From NCBI GenBank assembly GCA_904066235.2, contig CAJFCV020000001.1, forward strand, positions 11,589,291 to 11,653,290: a stretch of DNA of 64,000 bases, given 5' to 3'. Shown here one piece after another: positions 11,963-24,421 of the stretch (position 1 is its first letter; the number at the start of each line of letters is the position of its first letter). The DNA is from Bursaphelenchus xylophilus. Its lineage: Eukaryota; Nematoda; Chromadorea; Rhabditida; Aphelenchoididae. The translations under genes and the position numbers were made by a program. A model generated the notes under the pieces. The model saw nothing but the letters and a program-made list of their open reading frames with translations. It was not told the DNA's origin and made no database searches.

Positions 11963-13398
11963 ATGAGGTTACCGTTCGAATGGTGTATGTCTTGTCAATT
12001 CACTCCGTCATCACTAATTGACCTTTTTTAAAACCGGTGCCTAGTATAATATCAGAGTGTTTCGCCCAGTGTGGGCGTAATTTGATTCCAAAAAAGCTGA
12101 AACTTGCCGTGCTAATATCTCACGCCATTACCTTTCGAATGGTGTATGTCTTGTCAATTCACTCCGTCATCACTAATTGACCTTTTTTTAAAACCGGTGC
12201 CTAGTATAATATCAGAGTGTTTCGCCCAGTGTGGGCGTAATTTGATTCCAAAAAAGCTAAAACTTGCCGTGCTAAAATCTTATGAGGTTACCTTTCGAAT
12301 GGTGTATGTCTTGTCAATTCACTCCGTCATCACTAATTGACCTTTTTTTAAAACCGGTGCCTAGTATAATATCAGAGTGTTTCGCCCAGTGTGGGCGTAA
12401 TTTGATTCCAAAAAAGCTGAAACTTGTCGTGCTAAAATCTCATGACATTACCTTTCGAATGGTGAATGTCTTGTCAATTCACTCCGTCATCACTAATTGA
12501 CCTTTTTTAAAACCGGTGCCTAGTATAATATCGGAGTGTTTCGCCCAGTGTGGGCGTAATTTGATTCCAAAAAAGCTGAAACTTGCCGTGCTAAAATCTC
12601 ACGCCATTACCTTTCGAATGGTGTATGTCTTGTCAATTCACTCCGTCATCACTAATTGACCTTTTTTTAAAACCGGTGCCTAGTATAATATCAGAGTGTT
12701 TCGCCCAGTGTGGGCGTAATTTGATTCCAAAAAAGCTAAAACTTGCCGTGCTAAAATCTTATGAGGTTACCTTTCGAATGGTGTATGTCTTGTCAATTCA
12801 CTCCGTCATCACTAATTGACCTTTTTTAAAACCGGTGCCTAGTATAATATCAGAGTGTTTCGCCCAGTGTGGGCGAAATTTGATTCCAAAAAAGCTGAAA
12901 CTTGCCGTGCTAAAATCTCACGCCATTACCTTTCGAATGGTGTATGTCTTGTCAATTCACTCCGTCATCACTAATTGACCTTTTTTAAAACCGGTGCCTA
13001 GTATAATATCAGAGTGTTTCGCCCAGTGTGGGCGTAATTTGATTCCAAAAAAGCTAAAACTTGCCGTGCTAAAATCTTATGAGGTTACCTTTCGAATGGT
13101 GTATGTCTTGTCAATTCACGCCGTCATCACTAATTGACCTTTTTTTAAAACCGGTGCCTAGTATAATATCAGAGTGTTTCGCCCAGTGTGGGCGTAATTT
13201 GATTCCAAAAAAGCTAAAACTTGCCGTGCTAAAATCTTATGAGGTTACCTTTCGAATGGTGTATGTCTTGTCAATTCACTCCGTCATCACTAATTGACCT
13301 TTTTTTAAAACCGGTGCCTAGTATAATATCAGAGTGTTTCGCCCAGTGTGGGCGTAATTTGATTCCAAAAAAGCTAAAACTTGCCGTGCTAAAATCTT
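11963..13398 (+). repeat. HOR unit, 9 monomers (copy 1)
   Basis: Type order 3-1-2-4-1-2-1-2-2, equal to 42958-44396. It contains CTAATATC at the end of the marker monomer, GCGAAATTT in the fifth later monomer and a CACGCCGTC type 2 monomer. Confidence 0.92.
12442..12600 (+). repeat. Representative type 4 monomer (CATGACA junction haplotype)
   Basis: This 159-bp monomer has six Ts. Four linked changes define the haplotype: TTGTCGTGC at the end of the preceding monomer, the CATGACATT junction, GGTGAATG in place of GGTGTATG, and ATCGGAG in place of ATCAGAG. In the 29.8-35 kb region and its copy, type 4 junctions instead lead into family D bodies and lack the TTGTCG and ATCGGAG changes. Confidence 0.92.
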
Positions 13399-14676
13399 AT
13401 GAGGTTACCGTTCGAATGGTGTATGTCTTGTCAATTCACTCCGTCATCACTAATTGACCTTTTTTTAAAACCGGTGCCTAGTATAATATCAGAGTGTTTC
13501 GCCCAGTGTGGGCGTAATTTGATTCCAAAAAAGCTGAAACTTGCCGTGCTAATATCTCACGCCATTACCTTTCGAATGGTGTATGTCTTGTCAATTCACT
13601 CCGTCATCACTAATTGACCTTTTTTAAAACCGGTGCCTAGTATAATATCAGAGTGTTTCGCCCAGTGTGGGCGTAATTTGATTCCAAAAAAGCTAAAACT
13701 TGCCGTGCTAAAATCTTATGAGGTTACCTTTCGAATGGTGTATGTCTTGTCAATTCACTCCGTCATCACTAATTGACCTTTTTTTAAAACCGGTGCCTAG
13801 TATAATATCAGAGTGTTTCGCCCAGTGTGGGCGTAATTTGATTCCAAAAAAGCTGAAACTTGTCGTGCTAAAATCTCATGACATTACCTTTCGAATGGTG
13901 AATGTCTTGTCAATTCACTCCGTCATCACTAATTGACCTTTTTTAAAACCGGTGCCTAGTATAATATCGGAGTGTTTCGCCCAGTGTGGGCGTAATTTGA
14001 TTCCAAAAAAGCTGAAACTTGCCGTGCTAAAATCTCACGCCATTACCTTTCGAATGGTGTATGTCTTGTCAATTCACTCCGTCATCACTAATTGACCTTT
14101 TTTTAAAACCGGTGCCTAGTATAATATCAGAGTGTTTCGCCCAGTGTGGGCGTAATTTGATTCCAAAAAAGCTAAAACTTGCCGTGCTAAAATCTTATGA
14201 GGTTACCTTTCGAATGGTGTATGTCTTGTCAATTCACTCCGTCATCACTAATTGACCTTTTTTTAAAACCGGTGCCTAGTATAATATCAGAGTGTTTCGC
14301 CCAGTGTGGGCGAAATTTGATTCCAAAAAAGCTGAAACTTGCCGTGCTAAAATCTCACGCCATTACCTTTCGAATGGTGTATGTCTTGTCAATTCACTCC
14401 GTCATCACTAATTGACCTTTTTTTAAAACCGGTGCCTAGTATAATATCAGAGTGTTTCGCCCAGTGTGGGCGTAATTTGATTCCAAAAAAGCTAAAACTT
14501 GCCGTGCTAAAATCTTATGAGGTTACCTTTCGAATGGTGTATGTCTTGTCAATTCACTCCGTCATCACTAATTGACCTTTTTTTAAAACCGGTGCCTAGT
14601 ATAATATCAGAGTGTTTCGCCCAGTGTGGGCGTAATTTGATTCCAAAAAAGCTAAAACTTGCCGTGCTAAAATCTT
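13399..14676 (+). repeat. HOR unit, 8 monomers (copy 1)
   Basis: Type order 3-1-2-4-1-2-1-2, equal to 44397-45674. It differs from the preceding unit mainly by loss of the CACGCCGTC type 2 monomer, so the two are sister units. Confidence 0.92.
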
Positions 14677-16432
14677 ATGAGGTTACCGTTCGAATGGTGT
14701 ATGTCTTGTCAATTCACTCCGTCATCACTAATTGACCTTTTTTAAAACCGGTGCCTAGTATAATATCAGAGTGTTTCGCCCAGTGTGGGCGTAATTTGAT
14801 TCCAAAAAAGCTGAAACTTGCCGTGCTAAAATCTCACGCCATTACCTTTCGAATGGTGTATGTCTTGTCAAATCATTCCGTCATCACTAATTGACCTTTT
14901 TTTAAAACCGGTGCCTAGTATAATATCAGAGTGTTTCGCCCAGTGTGGGCGTAATTTGATTCCAAAAAAGCTGAAACTTGCCGTGCTAAAATCTCACGCC
15001 ATTACCTTTCGAATGGTGTATGTCTTGTCAATTCACTCCGTCATCACTAATTGACCTTTTTTTAAAACCGGTGCCTAGTATAATATCAGAGTGTTTCGCC
15101 CAGTGTGGGCGTAATTTGATTCCAAAAAAGCTGAAACTTGTCGTGCTAAAATCTCATGACATTACCTTTCGAATGGTGAATGTCTTGTCAATTCACTCCG
15201 TCATCACTAATTGACCTTTTTTAAAACCGGTGCCTAGTATAATATCGGAGTGTTTCGCCCAGTGTGGGCGTAATTTGATTCCAAAAAAGCTGAAACTTGC
15301 CGTGCTAAAATCTCACGCCATTACCTTTCGAATGGTGTATGTCTTGTCAATTCACTCCGTCATCACTCATTGACCTTTTTTTAAAACCGGTGCCTAGTAT
15401 AATATCAGAGTGTTTCGCCCAGTGTGGGCGTAATTTGATTCCAAAAAAGCTAAAACTTGCCGTGCTAAAATCTTATGAGGTTACCTTTCGAATGGTGTAT
15501 GTCTTGTCAATTCACTCCGTCATCACTAATTGACCTTTTTTTAAAACCGGTGCCTAGTATAATATCAGAGTGTTTCGCCCAGTGTGGGCGTAATTTGATT
15601 CCAAAAAAGCTGAAACTTGTCGTGCTAAAATCTCATGACATTACCTTTCGAATGGTGAATGTCTTGTCAATTCACTCCGTCATCACTAATTGACCTTTTT
15701 TAAAACCGGTGCCTAGTATAATATCGGAGTGTTTCGCCCAGTGTGGGCGTAATTTGATTCCAAAAAAGCTGAAACTTGCCGTGCTAAAATCTCACGCCAT
15801 TACCTTTCGAATGGTGTATGTCTTGTCAATTCACTCCGTCATCACTAATTGACCTTTTTTTAAAACCGGTGCCTAGTATAATATCAGAGTGTTTCGCCCA
15901 GTGTGGGCGTAATTTGATTCCAAAAAAGCTAAAACTTGCCGTGCTAAAATCTTATGAGGTTACCTTTCGAATGGTGTATGTCTTGTCAATTCACTCCGTC
16001 ATCACTAATTGACCTTTTTTTAAAACCGGTGCCTAGTATAATATCAGAGTGTTTCGCCCAGTGTGGGCGAAATTTGATTCCAAAAAAGCTGAAACTTGCC
16101 GTGCTAAAATCTCACGCCATTACCTTTCGAATGGTGTATGTCTTGTCAATTCACTCCGTCATCACTAATTGACCTTTTTTAAAACCGGTGCCTAGTATAA
16201 TATCAGAGTGTTTCGCCCAGTGTGGGCGTAATTTGATTCCAAAAAAGCTAAAACTTGCCGTGCTAAAATCTTATGAGGTTACCTTTCGAATGGTGTATGT
16301 CTTGTCAATTCACTCCGTCATCACTAATTGACCTTTTTTTAAAACCGGTGCCTAGTATAATATCAGAGTGTTTCGCCCAGTGTGGGCGTAATTTGATTCC
16401 AAAAAAGCTAAAACTTGCCGTGCTAAAATCTT
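14677..16432 (+). repeat. HOR unit, 11 monomers (copy 1)
   Basis: Type order 3-1-1-4-1-2-4-1-2-1-2, equal to 45675-47430. Private variants: CAAATCATTCC (14872 and 14876) and CACTCATTG (15368), both repeated in copy 2. It contains two type 4 haplotypes. Confidence 0.92.
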
Positions 16433-18506
16433 ATGAGGTTACCGTTCGAATGGTGTATGTCTTGTCAATTCACTCCGTCATCACTAATTGACCTTTTTTA
16501 AAACCGGTGCCTAGTATAATATCAGAGTGTTTCGCCCAGTGTGGGCGTAATTTGATTCCAAAAAAGCTGAAACTTGCCGTGCTAAAATCTCACGCCATTA
16601 CCTTTCGAATGGTGTATGTCTTGTCAATTCATTCCGTCATCACTAATTGACCTTTTTTTAAAACCGGTGCCTAGTATAATATCAGAGTGTTTCGCCCAGT
16701 GTGGGCGTAATTTGATTCCAAAAAAGCTGAAACTTGCCGTGCTAAAATCTCACGCCATTACCTTTCGAATGGTGTATGTCTTGTCAATTCACTCCGTCAT
16801 CACTAATTGACCTTTTTTTAAAACCGGTGCCTAGTATAATATCAGAGTGTTTCGCCCAGTGTGGGCGTAATTTGATTCCAAAAAAGCTAAAACTTGCCGT
16901 GCTAAAATCTTATGAGGTTACCTTTCGAATGGTGTATGTCTTGTCAATTCACTCCGTCATCACTAATTGACCTTTTTTAAAACCGGTGCCTAGTATAATA
17001 TCAGAGTGTTTCGCCCAGTGTGGGCGTAATTTGATTCCAAAAAAGCTGAAACTTGTCGTGCTAAAATCTCATGACATTACCTTTCGAATGGTGAATGTCT
17101 TGTCAATTCACTCCGTCATCACTAATTGACCTTTTTTTAAAACCGGTGCCTAGTATAATATCGGAGTGTTTCGCCCAGTGTGGGCGTAATTTGATTCCAA
17201 AAAAGCTGATACTTGCCGTGCTAAAATCTCACGCCATTACCTTTCGAATGGTGTATGTCTTGTCAATTCACTCCGTCATCACTAATTGACCTTTTTTAAA
17301 ACCGGTGCCTAGTATAATATCAGAGTGTTTCGCCCAGTGTGGGCGTAATTTGATTCCAAAAAAGCTAAAACTTGCCGTGCTAAAATCTTATGAGGTTACC
17401 TTTCGAATGGTGTATGTCTTGTCAATTCACTCCGTCATCACTAATTGACCTTTTTTAAAACCGGTGCCTAGTATAATATCAGAGTGTTTCGCCCAGTGTG
17501 GGCGTAATTTGATTCCAAAAAAGCTGAAACTTGTCGTGCTAAAATCTCATGACATTACCTTTCGAATGGTGAATGTCTTGTCAATTCACTCCGTCATCAC
17601 TAATTGACCTTTTTTAAAACCGGTGCCTAGTATAATATCGGAGTGTTTCGCCCAGTGTGGGCGTAATTTGATTCCAAAAAAGCTGAAACTTGCCGTGCTA
17701 AAATCTCACGCCATTACCTTTCGAATGGTGTATGTCTTGTCAATTCACTCCGTCATCACTAATTGACCTTTTTTTAAAACCGGTGCCTAGTATAATATCA
17801 GAGTGTTTCGCCCAGTGTGGGCGTAATTTGATTCCAAAAAAGCTGAAACTTGCCGTGCTAAAATCTCACGCCATTACCTTTCGAATGGTGTATGTCTTGT
17901 CAATTCACTCCGTCATCACTAATTGACCTTTTTTAAAACCGGTGCCTAGTATAATATCAGAGTGTTTCGCCCAGTGTGGGCGTAATTTGATTCCAAAAAA
18001 GCTAAAACTTGCCGTGCTAAAATCTTATGAGGTTACCTTTCGAATGGTGTATGTCTTGTCAATTCACTCCGTCATCACTAATTGACCTTTTTTTAAAACC
18101 GGTGCCTAGTATAATATCAGAGTGTTTCGCCCAGTGTGGGCGAAATTTGATTCCAAAAAAGCTGAAACTTGCCGTGCTAAAATCTCACGCCATTACCTTT
18201 CGAATAGTGTATGTCTTGTCAATTCACTCCGTCATCACTAATTGACCTTTTTTTAAAACCGGTGCCTAGTATAATATCAGAGTGTTTCGCCCAGTGTGGG
18301 CGTAATTTGATTCCAAAAAAGCTAAAACTTGCCGTGCTAAAATCTTATGAGGTTACCTTTCGAATGGTGTATGTCTTGTCAATTCACTCCGTCATCACTA
18401 ATTGACCTTTTTTTAAAACCGGTGCCTAGTATAATATCAGAGTGTTTCGCCCAGTGTGGGCTTAATTTGATTCCAAAAAAGCTAAAACTTGCCGTGCTAA
18501 AATCTT
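16433..18506 (+). repeat. HOR unit, 13 monomers (copy 1)
   Basis: Type order 3-1-1-2-4-1-2-4-1-1-2-1-2, equal to 47431-49506. It carries CAATTCATTCC, CTGATACT (17210), GAATAGTG (18206) and CTTAATTTG (18462), all shared with copy 2. Confidence 0.92.
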
Positions 18507-19943
18507 ATGAGGTTACCGTTCGAATGGTGTATGTCTTGTCAATTCACTCCGTCATCACTAATTGACCTTTTTTTAAAACCGGTGCCTAGTATAATATCAG
18601 AGTGTTTCGCCCAGTGTGGGCGTAATTTGATTCCAAAAAAGCTGAAACTTGCCGTGCTAAAATCTCACGCCATTACCTTTCGAATGGTGTATGTCTTGTC
18701 AATTCATTCCGTCATCACTAATTGACCTTTTTTTAAAACCGGTGCCTAGTATAATATCAGAGTGTTTCGCCCAGTGTGGGCGTAATTTGATTCCAAAAAA
18801 GCTGAAACTTGCCGTGCTAAAATCTCACGCCATTACCTTTCGAATGGTGTATGTCTTGTCAATTCACTCCGTCATCACTAATTGACCTTTTTTAAAACCG
18901 GTGCCTAGTATAATATCAGAGTGTTTCGCCCAGTGTGGGCGTAATTTGATTCCAAAAAAGCTAAAACTTGCCGTGCTAAAATCTTATGAGGTTACCTTTC
19001 GAATGGTGTATGTCTTGTCAATTCACTCCGTCATCACTAATTGACCTTTTTTAAAACCGGTGCCTAGTATAATATCAGAGTGTTTCGCCCAGTGTGGGCG
19101 TAATTTGATTCCAAAAAAGCTGAAACTTGTCGTGCTAAAATCTCATGACATTACCTTTCGAATGGTGAATGTCTTGTCAATTCACTCCGTCATCACTAAT
19201 TGACCTTTTTTTAAAACCGGTGCCTAGTATAATATCGGAGTGTTTCGCCCAGTGTGGGCGTAATTTGATTCCAAAAAAGCTGAAACTTGCCGTGCTAAAA
19301 TCTCACGCCATTACCTTTCGAATGGTGTATGTCTTGTCAATTCACTCCGTCATCACTAATTGACCTTTTTTAAAACCGGTGCCTAGTATAATATCAGAGT
19401 GTTTCGCCCAGTGTGGGCGTAATTTGATTCCAAAAAAGCTAAAACTTGCCGTGCTAAAATCTTATGAGGTTACCTTTCGAATGGTGTATGTCTTGTCAAT
19501 TCACTCCGTCATCACTAATTGACCTTTTTTTAAAACCGGTGCCTAGTATAATATCAGAGTGTTTCGCCCAGTGTGGGCGAAATTTGATTCCAAAAAAGCT
19601 GAAACTTGCCGTGCTAAAATCTCACGCCATTACCTTTCGAATGGTGTATGTCTTGTCAATTCACTCCGTCATCACTAATTGACCTTTTTTTAAAACCGGT
19701 GCCTAGTATAATATCAGAGTGTTTCGCCCAGTGTGGGCGTAATTTGATTCCAAAAAAGCTAAAACTTGCCGTGCTAAAATCTTATGAGGTTACCTTTCGA
19801 ATGGTGTATGTCTTGTCAATTCACTCCGTCATCACTAATTGACCTTTTTTTAAAACCGGTGCCTAGTATAATATCAGAGTGTTTCGCCCAGTGTGGGCGT
19901 AATTTGATTCCAAAAAAGCTAAAACTTGCCGTGCTAAAATCTT
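18507..19943 (+). repeat. HOR unit, 9 monomers (copy 1)
   Basis: Type order 3-1-1-2-4-1-2-1-2, equal to 49507-50944. It is the same as the preceding 13-mer minus an internal four-monomer repeat, so one derives from the other by unequal exchange. Confidence 0.92.
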
Positions 19944-21542
19944 ATGAGGTTACCGTTCGAATGGTGTATGTCTTGTCAATTCACTCCGTCATCACTAATT
20001 GACCTTTTTTTAAAACCGGTGCCTAGTATAATATCAGAGTGTTTCGCCCAGTGTGGGCGTAATTTGGTTCCAAAAAAGCTGAAACTTGCCGTGCTAAAAT
20101 CTCACGCCATTACCTTTCGAATGGTGTATGTCTTGTCAATTCATTCCGTCATCACTAATTGACCTTTTTTAAAACCGGTGCCTAGTATAATATCAGAGTG
20201 TTTCGCCCAGTGTGGGCGTAATTTGATTCCAAAAAAGCTGAAACTTGCCGTGCTAAAATCTCACGCCATTACCTTTCGAATGGTGTATGTCTTGTCAATT
20301 CACTCCGTCATCACTAATTGACCTTTTTTTAAAACCGGTGCCTAGTATAATATCAGAGTGTTTCGCCCAGTGTGGGCGTAATTTGATTCCAAAAAAGCTG
20401 AAACTTGCCGTGCTAAAATCTCACGCCATTACCTTTCGAATGGTGTATGTCTTGTCAATTCACTCCGTCATCACTAATTGACCTTTTTTTAAAACCGGTG
20501 CCTAGTATAATATCAGAGTGTTTCGCCCAGTGTGGGCGTAATTTGATTCCAAAAAAGCTGAAACTTGCCGTGCTAAAATCTCACGCCATTACCTTTCGAA
20601 TGGTGTATGTCTTGTCAATTCACTCCGTCATCACTAATTGACCTTTTTTTAAAACCGGTGCCTAGTATAATATCAGAGTGTTTCGCCCAGTGTGGGCGTA
20701 ATTTGATTCCAAAAAAGCTAAAACTTGCCGTGCTAAAATCTTATGAGGTTACCTTTCGAATGGTGTATGTCTTGTCAATTCACTCCGTCATCACTAATTG
20801 ACCTTTTTTTAAAACCGGTGCCTAGTATAATATCAGAGTGTTTCGCCCAGTGTGGGCGCAATTTGATTCCAAAAAAGCTGAAACTTGCCGTGCTAAAATC
20901 TCACGCCATTACCTTTCGAATGGTGTATGTCTTGTCAATTCACTCCGTCATCACTAATTGACCTTTTTTTAAAACCGGTGCCTAGTATAATATCAGAGTG
21001 TTTCGCCCAGTGTGGGCGTAATTTGATTCCAAAAAAGCTAAAACTTGCCGTGCTAAAATCTTATGAGGTTACCTTTCGAATGGTGTATGTCTTGTCAATT
21101 CACTCCGTCATCACTAATTGACCTTTTTTTAAAACCGGTGCCTAGTATAATATCAGAGTGTTTCGCCCAGTGTGGGCGTAATTTGATTCCAAAAAAGCTG
21201 AAACTTGCCGTGCTAAAATCTCACGCCATTACCTTTCGAATGGTGTATGTCTTGTCAATTCACTCCGTCATCACTAATTGACCTTTTTTTAAAACCGGTG
21301 CCTAGTGTAATATCAGAGTGTTTCGCCCAGTGTGGGCGTAATTTGATTCCAAAAAAGCTGAAACTTGCCGTGCTAAAATCTCACGCCATTACCTTTCGAA
21401 TGGTGTATGTCTTGTCAATTCACTCCGTCATCACTAATTGACCTTTTTTTAAAACCGGTGCCTAGTATAATATCAGAGTGTTTCGCCCAGTGTGGGCGTA
21501 ATTTGATTCCAAAAAAGCTAAAACTTGCCGTGCTAAAATCTT
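19944..21542 (+). repeat. HOR unit, 10 monomers (copy 1)
   Basis: Type order 3-1-1-1-1-2-1-2-1-1, equal to 50945-52544. It has no type 4. It carries the trio TTGGTTCC (near 20067), GCGCAATTT (near 20860) and AGTGTAAT (21307), which labels this HOR subfamily in the next two units as well. Confidence 0.92.
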
Positions 21543-22980
21543 ATCAGGTTACCGTTCGAATGGTGTATGTCTTGTCAATTCACTCCGTCATCACTAATTG
21601 ACCTTTTTTAAAACCGGTGCCTAGTATAATATCAGAGTGTTTCGCCCAGTGTGGGCGTAATTTGGTTCCAAAAAAGCTGAAACTTGCCGTGCTAAAATCT
21701 CACGCCATTACCTTTCGAATGGTGTATGTCTTGTCAATTCATTCCGTCATCACTAATTGACCTTTTTTTAAAACCGGTGCCTAGTATAATATCAGAGTGT
21801 TTCGCCCAGTGTGGGCGTAATTTGATTCCAAAAAAGCTGAAACTTGCCGTGCTAAAATCTCACGCCATTACCTTTCGAATGGTGTATGTCTTGTCAATTC
21901 ACTCCGTCATCACTAATTGACCTTTTTTTAAAACCGGTGCCTAGTATAATATCAGAGTGTTTCGCCCAGTGTGGGCGTAATTTGATTCCAAAAAAGCTGA
22001 AACTTGCCGTGCTAAAATCTCACGCCATTACCTTTCGAATGGTGTATGTCTTGTCAATTCACTCCGTCATCACTAATTGACCTTTTTTTAAAACCGGTGC
22101 CTAGTATAATATCAGAGTGTTTCGCCCAGTGTGGGCGTAATTTGATTCCAAAAAAGCTAAAACTTGCCGTGCTAAAATCTTATGAGGTTACCTTTCGAAT
22201 GGTGTATGTCTTGTCAATTCACTCCGTCATCACTAATTGACCTTTTTTAAAACCGGTGCCTAGTATAATATCAGAGTGTTTCGCCCAGTGTGGGCGCAAT
22301 TTGATTCCAAAAAAGCTGAAACTTGCCGTGCTAAAATCTCACGCCATTACCTTTCGAATGGTGTATGTCTTGTCAATTCACTCCGTCATCACTAATTGAC
22401 CTTTTTTTAAAACCGGTGCCTAGTATAATATCAGAGTGTTTCGCCCAGTGTGGGCGTAATTTGATTCCAAAAAAGCTAAAACTTGCCGTGCTAAAATCTT
22501 ATGAGGTTACCTTTCGAATGGTGTATGTCTTGTCAATTCACTCCGTCATCACTAATTGACCTTTTTTTAAAACCGGTGCCTAGTATAATATCAGAGTGTT
22601 TCGCCCAGTGTGGGCGTAATTTGATTCCAAAAAAGCTGAAACTTGCCGTGCTAAAATCTCACGCCATTACCTTTCGAATGGTGTATGTCTTGTCAATTCA
22701 CTCCGTCATCACTAATTGACCTTTTTTTAAAACCGGTGCCTAGTGTAATATCAGAGTGTTTCGCCCAGTGTGGGCGTAATTTGATTCCAAAAAAGCTGAA
22801 ACTTGCCGTGCTAAAATCTCACGCCATTACCTTTCGAATGGTGTATGTCTTGTCAATTCACTCCGTCATCACTAATTGACCTTTTTTTAAAACCGGTGCC
22901 TAGTATAATATCAGAGTGTTTCGCCCAGTGTGGGCGTAATTTGATTCCAAAAAAGCTAAAACTTGCCGTGCTAAAATCTT
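21543..22980 (+). repeat. HOR unit, 9 monomers (copy 1)
   Basis: Type order 3-1-1-1-2-1-2-1-1, equal to 52545-53984. The marker junction reads TATCAGG here rather than TATGAGG; the copy 2 equivalent keeps TATGAGG. The TTGGTTCC, GCGCAATTT and AGTGTAAT labels are present. Confidence 0.92.
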
Positions 22981-24421
22981 ATCAGGTTACCGTTCGAATG
23001 GTGTATGTCTTGTCAATTCACTCCGTCATCACTAATTGACCTTTTTTTAAAACCGGTGCCTAGTATAATATCAGAGTGTTTCGCCCAGTGTGGGCGTAAT
23101 TTGGTTCCAAAAAAGCTGAAACTTGCCGTGCTAAAATCTCACGCCATTACCTTTCGAATGGTGTATGTCTTGTCAATTCATTCCGTCATCACTAATTGAC
23201 CTTTTTTTAAAACCGGTGCCTAGTATAATATCAGAGTGTTTCGCCCAGTGTGGGCGTAATTTGATTCCAAAAAAGCTGAAACTTGCCGTGCTAAAATCTC
23301 ACGCCATTACCTTTCGAATGGTGTATGTCTTGTCAATTCACTCCGTCATCACTAATTGACCTTTTTTTTAAAACCGGTGCCTAGTATAATATCAGAGTGT
23401 TTCGCCCAGTGTGGGCGTAATTTGATTCCAAAAAAGCTGAAACTTGCCGTGCTAAAATCTCACGCCATTACCTTTCGAATGGTGTATGTCTTGTCAATTC
23501 ACTCCGTCATCACTAATTGACCTTTTTTTAAAACCGGTGCCTAGTATAATATCAGAGTGTTTCGCCCAGTGTGGGCGTAATTTGATTCCAAAAAAGCTAA
23601 AACTTGCCGTGCTAAAATCTTATGAGGTTACCTTTCGAATGGTGTATGTCTTGTCAATTCACTCCGTCATCACTAATTGACCTTTTTTTAAAACCGGTGC
23701 CTAGTATAATATCAGAGTGTTTCGCCCAGTGTGGGCGCAATTTGATTCCAAAAAAGCTGAAACTTGCCGTGCTAAAATCTCACGCCATTACCTTTCGAAT
23801 GGTGTATGTCTTGTCAATTCACTCCGTCATCACTAATTGACCTTTTTTTAAAACCGGTGCCTAGTATAATATCAGAGTGTTTCGCCCAGTGTGGGCGTAA
23901 TTTGATTCCAAAAAAGCTAAAACTTGCCGTGCTAAAATCTTATGAGGTTACCTTTCGAATGGTGTATGTCTTGTCAATTCACTCCGTCATCACTAATTGA
24001 CCTTTTTTTAAAACCGGTGCCTAGTATAATATCAGAGTGTTTCGCCCAGTGTGGGCGTAATTTGATTCCAAAAAAGCTGAAACTTGCCGTGCTAAAATCT
24101 CACGCCATTACCTTTCGAATGGTGTATGTCTTGTCAATTCACTCCGTCATCACTAATTGACCTTTTTTTAAAACCGGTGCCTAGTGTAATATCAGAGTGT
24201 TTCGCCCAGTGTGGGCGTAATTTGATTCCAAAAAAGCTGAAACTTGCCGTGCTAAAATCTCACGCCATTACCTTTCGAATGGTGTATGTCTTGTCAATTC
24301 ACTCCGTCATCACTAATTGACCTTTTTTTAAAACCGGTGCCTAGTATAATATCAGAGTGTTTCGCCCAGTGTGGGCGTAATTTGATTCCAAAAAAGCTAA
24401 AACTTGCCGTGCTAAAATCTT
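22981..24421 (+). repeat. HOR unit, 9 monomers (copy 1)
   Basis: Type order 3-1-1-1-2-1-2-1-1, a direct repeat of the preceding unit with the same TATCAGG marker. It includes an eight-T monomer near 23362. In copy 2 only the first part of this unit survives (53985 to about 54.5 kb). Confidence 0.92.
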
